In this document: positions 1 to 7,089 of the stretch, in pieces
How the letters are laid out: every line of letters begins with the position of its first letter
How positions within the stretch are numbered: position 1 is the first letter of the stretch
NCBI GenBank assembly: GCA_031289445.1
Contig: JAITPL010000234.1
Coordinates: forward strand, 1-12,250
From: Tannerella sp.
GTDB lineage: Bacteria > Bacteroidota > Bacteroidia > Bacteroidales > Tannerellaceae
Reading direction: 5' to 3'
DNA length: 12,250 nucleotides
Notes under the pieces: generated by a model
Seen by the model: the letters and a program-made list of their open reading frames with translations, nothing else
Databases searched by the model: none
What the model was told of the DNA's origin: nothing
Program-made: the position numbers and the translations under genes

Positions 1-172
1 CACCCTGCTAATAAAATACAGTTTCTGACCATAATAAAATCATTTTAAGTAATACTTGTAGCTGTCTCAAGAGCTTGTTTTTCTCGATTTGCAATTCTCC
101 GTTATCAATTACACGAATCCAATACAGGAATAGCTCTTATCGGTAATGCCATATTGATATAATTTTATGATG
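1..172 (-). other. AT-rich leader of a leftward transcript; no gene resolved
   Basis: This stretch lies directly downstream of the minus-strand promoter at 173-204 and runs off the left edge. It holds no convincing complete gene. On the minus strand, an ATG at 152-150 opens a frame of only 15 codons. A second ATG at 32-30 opens a frame reading MVRNCILLAG that is still open at the edge, so it could be the first residues of a gene outside the window, with a leader of about 130 nt. Another minus frame (about 134 to 11) is open for some 42 codons without a start codon and reads in part IRVIDNGELQIEKNK before a TAG. It might be a decayed coding remnant. None of these can be assigned a function. 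Confidence 0.35.
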
Positions 173-204
173 CAAAGGTAAGAAATAAATTTCGAATCTG
201 CAAA
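173..204 (-). promoter_or_regulatory. Bacteroidota-type sigma-70 promoter, reading leftward
   Basis: On the minus strand the sequence reads TTTG (204-201), then exactly 20 nt, then TACCTTTG (180-173). This matches the known Bacteroidota primary-sigma consensus of a TTTG-like -33 element and a TAnnTTTG -7 element 19-20 nt apart. Transcription would start near 166 and proceed off the left edge. The promoter lies just past the operon terminator at 241-282, so it marks the start of a separate unit. A weaker look-alike, TACCTTTC, lies upstream at about 218-211 and lacks the final G. Confidence 0.75.
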
Positions 205-240
205 TAAAACGAAAGGTAACGTTATTTCTAAAAGGGAAAG

Positions 241-282
241 AAGTAAAGAACGCCACTGCTAAGGGCAATGACGTTCTTACTT
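241..282 (-). terminator. Rho-independent terminator of the SusCD operon
   Basis: On the minus strand, arms 282-265 and 259-241 can form 18 base pairs (mostly Watson-Crick, two G-U) with one bulged U and a 5-nt CCTTA loop. The hairpin starts 17 nt past the stop codon of the last operon gene. It is followed by a pyrimidine-rich tail, CTTTCCCTTTT, rather than a pure U run. Read on the plus strand, the same hairpin is followed by TTTTCT, so it could also stop transcription coming from the left. Its position between the last gene and the next promoter fits an operon boundary. Confidence 0.8.
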
Positions 283-299
283 TTCTCACAACAATAAAC

Positions 300-1694
300 C
301 TAATAAGGCGTTAATTCCGAAAAATAGGTATAGTCGATACTTCCCCAGGTGGAGAGTATATTTACTTTCAGATAGCGTCCCGAAGCCGATTCGGTAGTTT
401 TGTAATCCAGTTCATGATCGTAGGCATTGCTCATTTCTTCCAAGTCGAGGATAGTAGTCCAGTTAACCTGGTCGTCGCTTACGGAGAAAACGATATGCTT
501 AGGCTCGGAGCCGTGATCTTCCTGACGGTTCCAAATCTTGATACCTTTGATAGCCGGTCGCCTTTTCTGCATATCGACTATCAACCATTGCGGCATACCG
601 TTCTTGGTGGCATCCGAGGGATCGGTGTGCCAGACGGTATTTTTGTTGTCGTCAAGTACGCTTTGTGCAAGGGTATTCCACTCCGAAGAGCAGGAAGTAA
701 CCTTCCAGGTCGTTTTCTCCCAGTCGTATTCTGCTTCCGGCTCGTCGCCCGAATAGACGCCGACTTCGGCTACATAGGTATAGGGATCGCCACTCCAGCT
801 CGACAAGGCGGTTACTTTAAAGTACTTGGCTATAACGGCTGCATTCAGGCTCAAGACTTGTAACATTCTCGACTGGGGCAGTTCCGGTATGTCAAGCGCT
901 TCCGTCCAGGTCGTTCCGTCCATACTCGTCTCGATTTTGATATGCTTGGGGATGGAGAGTTGATTGGTTTCTTTCCGGTTTCTCCACGTAAAGCCGCTGA
1001 CTCGTTTATAGCCTTTCATATCAACGGAAAACCACTGGGGCAGTCCTGTCAAATCCGAATGCCAGTATGTGTCCGCATTGTCATCGAAAACTTTCGCAAC
1101 CTCGTATCCGGCTTGCCAAACGCTGGAGGCGTCAACAGCAGTCCAGTTTTGAATATCGGGATTTTCATCCACATTGCCCTGAAAGACCAGATAGATGGTT
1201 TTCAGATCCTCGTTGAGCGGCAAATCGCTCCCGCTTACCGACTTGACGGTTACAGGCAAGATGTATTCAAAGGCGAGGTTAATGGATCGCGTTTTGATAC
1301 TCAACTTTGCAATATCGGAGGCATTGCTTCCGTTTGCGATGGTAAGCGAGGTCTTGTCAAAGGAGTACGTCCCCTCCGGCAGCGGCAGATAATTCGTTTT
1401 GTTTTCGATATTATATGCGTCGGCGAGCGACTTGTCGGCTGCGATTTCGGCTGTGATATTGCCTTGATCGTAGTTGGTAGTACCGCCGTATGCTATCGAG
1501 AGATTGAAAAGGGTATCCTTGCTGCTTCCAATATCCAGTTTTTTGATGCTCGGATATTCTTTAGCTCCCATAAGCGACAGGTACATAAACTGTTCAAGTT
1601 TGATTTCCGGAACAGGGTCGCTATTGCATGAATTGAAGACTGTCGCCCCCAATACGGCAATTAATATTGCTGTTTTTACTTTCAAATTTTTCAT
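300..1694 (-). CDS. Surface lipoprotein with DUF1735-like domain and two F5/8 type C (discoidin) domains; putative glycan-binding protein
   Basis: This probably binds glycan at the cell surface for the SusCD transporters encoded upstream. A start at ATG 1694 gives 464 residues beginning MKNLKVKTAILIAV. An in-frame TTG at 1706 would add four residues but is less likely. A hydrophobic signal ends in FNSC, so Cys23 is the likely lipidated residue. Residues about 30-172 resemble the all-beta DUF1735 domain seen in Bacteroidota surface proteins. Two discoidin-like modules follow, at about 183-317 and 328-464. They share the repeated pattern VFDDNADTYWHSD / VLDDNKNTVWHTD, each followed by a PQW..VDM motif. 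No glycosidase domain or catalytic signature is visible. The gene starts 27 nt after the SusD stop and is the last in the operon, the usual place for SusE/F-type surface glycan-binding proteins. The domain calls are solid; the ligand is unknown. Confidence 0.88.
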   Translation of the reverse strand: MKNLKVKTAILIAVLGATVFNSCNSDPVPEIKLEQFMYLSLMGAKEYPSIKKLDIGSSKDTLFNLSIAYGGTTNYDQGNITAEIAADKSLADAYNIENKTNYLPLPEGTYSFDKTSLTIANGSNASDIAKLSIKTRSINLAFEYILPVTVKSVSGSDLPLNEDLKTIYLVFQGNVDENPDIQNWTAVDASSVWQAGYEVAKVFDDNADTYWHSDLTGLPQWFSVDMKGYKRVSGFTWRNRKETNQLSIPKHIKIETSMDGTTWTEALDIPELPQSRMLQVLSLNAAVIAKYFKVTALSSWSGDPYTYVAEVGVYSGDEPEAEYDWEKTTWKVTSCSSEWNTLAQSVLDDNKNTVWHTDPSDATKNGMPQWLIVDMQKRRPAIKGIKIWNRQEDHGSEPKHIVFSVSDDQVNWTTILDLEEMSNAYDHELDYKTTESASGRYLKVNILSTWGSIDYTYFSELTPY

Positions 1695-1721
1695 ATATTT
1701 ACTCAATTTTTCTTGTTATTA

Positions 1722-3932
1722 TTAATTCCAACCGGGATTTTGCCAGTTGCTTCCGGTATGATCCTGCATCTTGTTTACTTCAGTAGCGCTAAGAGGATAG
1801 AGATAGTATTTTTCCCCATAGGATAGCCTCTCGATGCCGATTCTTTGATATTTAAAATCGTTACCGTCCGGAGTGATTCTCATACCGGTTACATAGTGGG
1901 AGAGGTCTTCCATGATTTTCCAACGGCGAATATCCCAGTAGCGGTTATCCTCGAAAGCAAGTTCTACACGGCGTTCGTTCCGATATTTCTTCTCGAAAGC
2001 ATCCTTGGTCATGCCCGACGGAAAAGGAGGCATATCGGCTCTGCTGCGGATAGCGTTGACGGCGTCGCGGGCGCTCATCGAAAGTCCGCTACCCATATCT
2101 ATCCTCGCATCCGGCCCATCCGACTGATAAGCGGCTTCGGCGAAGTTGAGGTAGAGTTCGGCCAGGCGGAATTTGCGTATCTCGCCGTCGGCGGGATTAT
2201 CCTTGCTTGATTTCCAGTTGTTGTATTTCCTCAGATAGTAACCTGTGCGCGTAGTGCGTCTGTCGGCGCCGGTAATACCTTCGGTGCCTCCTGCAAATGT
2301 TTCGACAGGAGCGGCCGGAGCTACGGACGATTCTACTACAACTTCCATATTGCGTACTTCAAGGATGTGACCCGATTCGGTAGTGAAGTCGAAACGCAGC
2401 CTGTGATCGGCAGCAGTTCCCCAGGTGAACTGTGTAGCCCAGTCGGTAATATCCACTTCCCAGTCAGTCCAGTCGTCGGCTTTGTTGAATTTAAGCACCT
2501 GTCCTGTCTCTACACCGCCGGCGGCATTTGGCTTGCAGAAGAAAAATTCTCCTGCAGTAATGTTTTGAGGAGCTTTATACTGCATTCTTACGTAGATAGA
2601 GCCGGGAGGAGCTTCGAGCGATTTGCCTATGGCCGAAGTATTTACATACGGGTCGCCGCCTGTCGCTTCGAGACGATAAGCGCCATCAGTCTCGGTAACA
2701 TTTACCTGATTGCCGCTTGTTTCCAGTGTGAGAGGGAAATGGTCGTCGCGTCCCAAGCCTCCCGGAATGCCTAACTGTCTGACAGCTCCGTTGTAATAAA
2801 CGGATGCGTAGAAGCGCGGATCGCGTCCTTCGTAGGGTTTATCGGGATTATATCCCGACGCAGTGTTGATTACGGGATTAAGATGCTGGGGATCGGAGTA
2901 GCCGCTGACAGGCGCTTCGCCGGTAGCCTGCATCTCATAGCAGTCAATCAGTTCCTGCGTAGGACATGCTCCGGCTTTTGTCTGGCCGGGAGTAGTTTGC
3001 AATCCATGCTGTTGCCATATTTGCGTGCCGGATCCGGAATAGATTGTCTCCTTGTCGAAAGCCTGTTGTTCATCGGATGTCGAAATGAAATAGTAGGCGT
3101 AGGCATTTTGTGCAACATCCGTATCGGGCGTTGTCTGAAACAGTTCATAACCGTGATTGAGACACTGCGACAAGGCCGTCTTGGCTGCATCTCTTGCATC
3201 CGCCCAAGTATATGTTCCATCGTTGAATAATGGGCTTACGGCAAACAGTATGGCTTGCGATTTAATAAAGAGCGCCATTGGCCGTGTCATGACGCCTTTT
3301 CTACCGGCGCTGACTCTCCACGAAAATCCAAGTGATATGTCGGGAGCTGCAAGAGCCTCGTCGCAGTCTTTGACAACCTGTTGAACAACCGCAGATACAG
3401 GCGTACGAGTATCTGCGCCGAAATCATGCAAGGTTTCATAAGGGACGGTCAATAAGGGACAATCGCCGTAGCGTTTGACAAGCTCAAGATAATAATAGGC
3501 ACGCAATGTTTTTGCCTCTGCTATCCATGAAGAAATCTCGCCATCCCAGTTAAGTATGCTTTCAGGGTCGATATTCTCCATATTGGCAAGAAACACGTTG
3601 CATTTGCGAATGCCTTCATACAGACTTGACCACGGACTACCGTCGGTGTTAGAATAGTTCGCCGCCGAGAACGAGTTTGCATACCATCTGTTGTAGAGCG
3701 AGCTGCCGAACATGTCGTCGGCGTCTTGCGCATCATCGGTTAGCGAAACTCTATCCAGAGACGGGCCTATGCGATAATTGTAACAGGCGTTCAGATAGCC
3801 CATCACGCCGTTACGAGTCTTAAACACTTCGCTCATCGAGATGCGTCCGTCGTTTTGGAGTTCAAGCATATCGTTACAGGAGATTAGTCCTGCGCTGATA
3901 ATTGATATTAAAATAACTATATATCTTTTCAT
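1722..3932 (-). CDS. SusD-like nutrient-binding outer membrane lipoprotein 2, with an inserted extra domain
   Basis: This is the lid and substrate-binding partner of the SusC just upstream, 12 nt away. It has 736 residues, clearly longer than the usual 500-650 of SusD proteins. The signal peptide ends in LISC, placing the lipidated cysteine at residue 19, and the protein is expected on the cell surface. SusD hallmarks include an N-terminal helical region with EGIRKCNVFLANM (about 106-118), AEAKTLRAYYYLELVKRYGD (138-157), CPTQELIDCYEM (323-334), GRDPRFYASVYYNG (369-382), FRLAELYLNFAEAA (588-601), ERRVELAFEDNRYWDIRRW (653-671) and the terminal NWQNPGWN. Between about 395 and 545 there is a segment, probably beta-rich, that the neighbouring SusD lacks; it is listed separately. 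The stop is intact and the frame is unbroken. The SusD identity is firm; the sugar bound cannot be told. Confidence 0.93.
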   Translation of the reverse strand: MKRYIVILISIISAGLISCNDMLELQNDGRISMSEVFKTRNGVMGYLNACYNYRIGPSLDRVSLTDDAQDADDMFGSSLYNRWYANSFSAANYSNTDGSPWSSLYEGIRKCNVFLANMENIDPESILNWDGEISSWIAEAKTLRAYYYLELVKRYGDCPLLTVPYETLHDFGADTRTPVSAVVQQVVKDCDEALAAPDISLGFSWRVSAGRKGVMTRPMALFIKSQAILFAVSPLFNDGTYTWADARDAAKTALSQCLNHGYELFQTTPDTDVAQNAYAYYFISTSDEQQAFDKETIYSGSGTQIWQQHGLQTTPGQTKAGACPTQELIDCYEMQATGEAPVSGYSDPQHLNPVINTASGYNPDKPYEGRDPRFYASVYYNGAVRQLGIPGGLGRDDHFPLTLETSGNQVNVTETDGAYRLEATGGDPYVNTSAIGKSLEAPPGSIYVRMQYKAPQNITAGEFFFCKPNAAGGVETGQVLKFNKADDWTDWEVDITDWATQFTWGTAADHRLRFDFTTESGHILEVRNMEVVVESSVAPAAPVETFAGGTEGITGADRRTTRTGYYLRKYNNWKSSKDNPADGEIRKFRLAELYLNFAEAAYQSDGPDARIDMGSGLSMSARDAVNAIRSRADMPPFPSGMTKDAFEKKYRNERRVELAFEDNRYWDIRRWKIMEDLSHYVTGMRITPDGNDFKYQRIGIERLSYGEKYYLYPLSATEVNKMQDHTGSNWQNPGWN
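2298..2750 (-). other. Inserted, probably beta-sandwich domain within SusD-like protein 2
   Basis: This covers about residues 395-545 of the second SusD. It sits between the conserved DPRFYASVYYNG block and the RTGYYLRKYNNW block. In the first SusD the corresponding blocks (DPRFYATIYYNG and RTSYFQRKFN) are separated by only about 50 residues. Here they are about 180 apart. The insert has alternating hydrophobic/polar strands such as SIYVRMQYKAP, GEFFFCKP, WTDWEVDITDW and HRLRFDFTTE, and ends in a low-complexity VESSVAPAAPVE linker. The pattern suggests a jelly-roll fold like those of carbohydrate-binding modules. That is inference from composition; I do not recognise a named family. Confidence 0.6.
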
Positions 3933-3944
3933 GAGAATTACTTT

Positions 3945-6900
3945 TTAGAATTTAATATTTAAACCTATGTTATAGAGCCTGTAAACAGGAATTGATATCC
4001 ATTCGCCTTCAGGTCCGAATTCATCTGTTTTCAGATTATGCCATGTCAGCAGATTCTGTCCGCTCAGGTATATTCTGATTTTACTTGCTCCGATTATTCC
4101 GGACACTTTTCGCGGGAAATTATAACCTATCTCGGCATTTTTCAATCTCAGATACGACCTGTCTTCAAGGAAGAAACTGTTTGTTTCGTGATTCGAGTTC
4201 GATTTGGTTGACAGTGCAGGGTATGTAATATTTTCTCCGTTAGCGTACCTTTCAGCCGTCCACGCAGTTCTGTGCCATTCGCTGAATGTGCCGTCGAAGT
4301 TGTATTCCGTACGTCCTACGCCGGCGTTAATGATATAATAGTCGCCTATTCCTTCAAACATCACATTGAGATCGACATTCCTGAACTTCAAGCCCCCGTT
4401 GAACGAATAGACGTATGCAGGAAGAGCGCCGTGTCCGAGCGGGACTTTGTCCTTGTCGTTGATGATACCGTCGTTGTTTATGTCGTAGTACTTCAGGTCG
4501 CCCACTCGTGGCGAGCCGATTTCGTAAGCGAGATTGCTGTTTTCCAATTCTTCCTTGCTGTTGAAAAATCCGTTACCGTTATGGTCGTCAACAAGATAGC
4601 CGAAGGCTTGACCGAACGGGTATCCTTCTTCTCGTTTTCTGTAGGCATAATCTTCAGCGCGTTCAGACTCGTCGCGGTAAATAATCTTGTTTTTGGAGTA
4701 CATAACCCAGCCTCCGAGATTGAATGACAGGTCTTTAGTCAGCTGCTTGGTGAAATCGGCAACAAGCTCGTAGCCATTATTTTCAAACTTACCTGTATTT
4801 GTCTGCGGATAATATGTTAAAGGAATACCCTGATAAGTAGGAGTTTTAGCCGTAGCGCCCGAAAGCATGTTGTCCATTCTTTCCCTGAAAATATCTGCCG
4901 AGATGGATAAATTATTCCATAAGGTCAGATCAACGGCATAGTTCTGTTTTACGGATATTTCAGGCTTGATATTCGGATTGGCGGCTTGTCCCTCGTTAAC
5001 GTAATATTTAAGGTAATTGACTAAAGGGCCTCCACCTATAATATTTATGTTATCGAGATACACATATCTGCCGAGACCGAGGTCATTTGCCGCCTTACCA
5101 ATCGAAATACGCGGTTTCAGATACGTAATAATGGGGTTGTCCTTCAAGAAATCCTCGTTCGTTACAATCCATCCCGCCGAAACAGCCGGTGTAGCTGTAA
5201 ACCTGTTCTCGCGCGAATACTGTTCGGTGCCCGAATAACCGACGTCGAATTTAAGCAGGTAGCGATCGTCGTAGTTATAAGCGGCCTCGAAACCCGAAAG
5301 CAGACGCTTATAAGGCAATGCTTCACCCGCTCTGTTCATATTCTGATAAAAAGAATAGGCCAGGGCGCTGACGTTGTGCTTGTCGAACGACCTGTGATAA
5401 TCCAGTATTCCCTTGAAATTCAGATTATAGTAGTAGGCGGTTGATTTGCTGTATGCCAGAGGCGTGTTTTCGTCCGAGCCGAAGCGGGTAAATTCCAAAT
5501 CTTCGTAGCTGTTCGTTCTAAGCCATTTCTCAAAAGACTGGCTGGTGTACATGGCGCCGACAGCCAGGGTTTGATAACCTCCGAAGCCGCTCAAGCTAAG
5601 TCCCTGCGTCAGGAAACTCATGTCTAATTTGGCAAAGAATTGTGCGTAGATATTGGTATTCGTGCGGATTTCATAACCTGTGCGGTTTATTGTAGCATAA
5701 GCCGAATAAGGCTCCGTTTGAGTAACTACAGCCTCGCCGCCTGTGATTTCGCCTGTTTCGGGGTCTTGAGCAAGCGGAGTTGTAGGTCCGTAAACATAAG
5801 GAGGAATGGTGTACATGCGGTAATAGATGTTTTGCCCGAAGGTATCGCCGTTAGGTGTTCTGCCCGGAACTTTTTCGCGTTTGATATTTCCGCTCAAGTT
5901 CATGCCTACCGACAATGCTTTATGGAGTTTCAGGTCAACATTTGTCCTGAAATTAGCCCATAAGTAATCGTTGTTCGGATCGTACTTGGTCTGGTCTGTT
6001 TTCCACATGCCGTCCTGATGCATCACATTGACGTTTGTGAAGAACTGTGACTTGTCGTTTCCGCCGGACGCATTGATGCCGATTCGCTGCATGTTCGACA
6101 AATCTTTCATGTTCATTGCGGCCCAGTCGTTGCTGGGATACAGGTCGGGGTTTTCGCCCGACACGAATCTGCCAACGTCTTTTTGGGAGAAGAAATAGTA
6201 TTCTCCGAGACCGTCGTTAAGCGCTGCCTGATTTTTCAACTGCACATATTCTCCGGAAGGGATAAAGGGCAATCTGGTAGAGGCTTGTTCTACTGTCTCG
6301 TCGATTTTTACTTCGACTTCGACCTTGCGTTGCGTACCGCGTTTGGTGGTGATAACCAATACGCCGTTTGCGCCCTGTACTCCGTACAATGCCTGAGTAG
6401 ATGCGTCTTTTAGCAGACTTATCGATTCCACTTCCATTGCCGAAATATATTCAAGCAAATCCGTAGCGTAATCTCTGTAAGTAAATCCGTCGATAACCAA
6501 TAGAGGCTGGTGTCCTCCGTAAGTCGATAGCCCGCGCGACCACATTGATGAAGCTGCGCGTGACGGCTCGGATGAAGTTTGCCGGACAAAGAGTCCGGGA
6601 AGACGTCCCGACAGTGTCATTGACAGATTGGGGGCGGGAGCGCGTTCAAGGATTTTGCCTGTAACGGTCGATATTGCGCCTGTTACATCGCCTTTACGCT
6701 GTGAATTAAAACCAAGATTGACTTTTTCGTCCAGATTGTATGTTTCCGCACGTTCGAGCGTAACGTTCAGTTCGCTTTCGCCTTCCACTCTTGCGCTATG
6801 AGACTTGTATCCGGTTATGGAAAAAAGAATATCCGTATCGTTGTTATTGATGCCTATGGAATATTGTCCCTTTGCATCGGTAACAGCTTTATTGGTTCCG

Positions 6901-7061
6901 CCGACAGTCCCGATTTTCACATCTTCCAAAGGACGGCCTTCGGTATCGCTTACCGTACCGGTGACGATGAAGGATATTTCTTGAGCTTTAACTCCTGTTC
7001 CTATTATGAATAACATCATAACAGGCAATAGAATCTTAATATATATGTTTTTTAGTTTCAT
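3945..7061 (-). CDS. SusC/RagA-family TonB-linked outer membrane transporter 2
   Basis: This is a TonB-dependent beta-barrel that would import the ligand captured by the SusD encoded 12 nt downstream. An upstream in-frame ATG at 7085, only 4 nt after the previous stop, would add eight residues. I prefer ATG 7061 because it gives a normal signal peptide (MKLKNIYIKILLPVMML, ending VKAQ) and shares its ATTCTCATGA context with the next gene. The mature protein starts with a carboxypeptidase-regulatory-like domain (about 30-105). The TonB-box region reads LDEKVNLGFNSQRK (about 110-123), which differs from the usual EEVVVVGYGTQ. The plug carries the SusC signature SLLKDASTQALYGVQGANG, followed by VLVITTKRG. 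A large barrel follows, with an EF-hand-like loop DINNDGIINDKD near residue 864, and the chain ends NIGLNIKF with the expected terminal Phe. There is no STN domain. Its 1038 residues are normal for the family. Confidence 0.94.
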   Translation of the reverse strand: MKLKNIYIKILLPVMMLFIIGTGVKAQEISFIVTGTVSDTEGRPLEDVKIGTVGGTNKAVTDAKGQYSIGINNNDTDILFSITGYKSHSARVEGESELNVTLERAETYNLDEKVNLGFNSQRKGDVTGAISTVTGKILERAPAPNLSMTLSGRLPGLFVRQTSSEPSRAASSMWSRGLSTYGGHQPLLVIDGFTYRDYATDLLEYISAMEVESISLLKDASTQALYGVQGANGVLVITTKRGTQRKVEVEVKIDETVEQASTRLPFIPSGEYVQLKNQAALNDGLGEYYFFSQKDVGRFVSGENPDLYPSNDWAAMNMKDLSNMQRIGINASGGNDKSQFFTNVNVMHQDGMWKTDQTKYDPNNDYLWANFRTNVDLKLHKALSVGMNLSGNIKREKVPGRTPNGDTFGQNIYYRMYTIPPYVYGPTTPLAQDPETGEITGGEAVVTQTEPYSAYATINRTGYEIRTNTNIYAQFFAKLDMSFLTQGLSLSGFGGYQTLAVGAMYTSQSFEKWLRTNSYEDLEFTRFGSDENTPLAYSKSTAYYYNLNFKGILDYHRSFDKHNVSALAYSFYQNMNRAGEALPYKRLLSGFEAAYNYDDRYLLKFDVGYSGTEQYSRENRFTATPAVSAGWIVTNEDFLKDNPIITYLKPRISIGKAANDLGLGRYVYLDNINIIGGGPLVNYLKYYVNEGQAANPNIKPEISVKQNYAVDLTLWNNLSISADIFRERMDNMLSGATAKTPTYQGIPLTYYPQTNTGKFENNGYELVADFTKQLTKDLSFNLGGWVMYSKNKIIYRDESERAEDYAYRKREEGYPFGQAFGYLVDDHNGNGFFNSKEELENSNLAYEIGSPRVGDLKYYDINNDGIINDKDKVPLGHGALPAYVYSFNGGLKFRNVDLNVMFEGIGDYYIINAGVGRTEYNFDGTFSEWHRTAWTAERYANGENITYPALSTKSNSNHETNSFFLEDRSYLRLKNAEIGYNFPRKVSGIIGASKIRIYLSGQNLLTWHNLKTDEFGPEGEWISIPVYRLYNIGLNIKF

Positions 7062-7089
7062 GAGAATTGTTTTTATATATAACATAAAA

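Noticed and set aside
211..218. A second -7-like box, TACCTTTC, on the minus strand
   Set aside because: The conserved final G is missing. The promoter at 173-204 matches fully and is sufficient.
942..1631. A 229-codon plus-strand open frame opposite the DUF1735/discoidin gene
   Set aside because: It lies entirely antisense to a gene with clear domains, its translation shows no recognisable domain, and there is no matching promoter. It looks like a by-product of the coding strand's composition.
300..1694. Terminal lipoprotein as a glycoside hydrolase (GH18-type enzymes can also carry DUF1735)
   Set aside because: The region after the DUF1735-like part is filled by two discoidin modules, leaving no room for a catalytic barrel, and no DxxDxDxE motif is present.
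4272..4727. A 151-codon plus-strand open frame opposite the second SusC
   Set aside because: It is antisense to the conserved barrel of SusC2 and its translation has no recognisable features.
7062..7089. Possible internal promoter before SusC2 (TAATTTTA on the minus strand)
   Set aside because: It lacks the final G of TAnnTTTG, and no TTTG-like element lies about 20 nt upstream.
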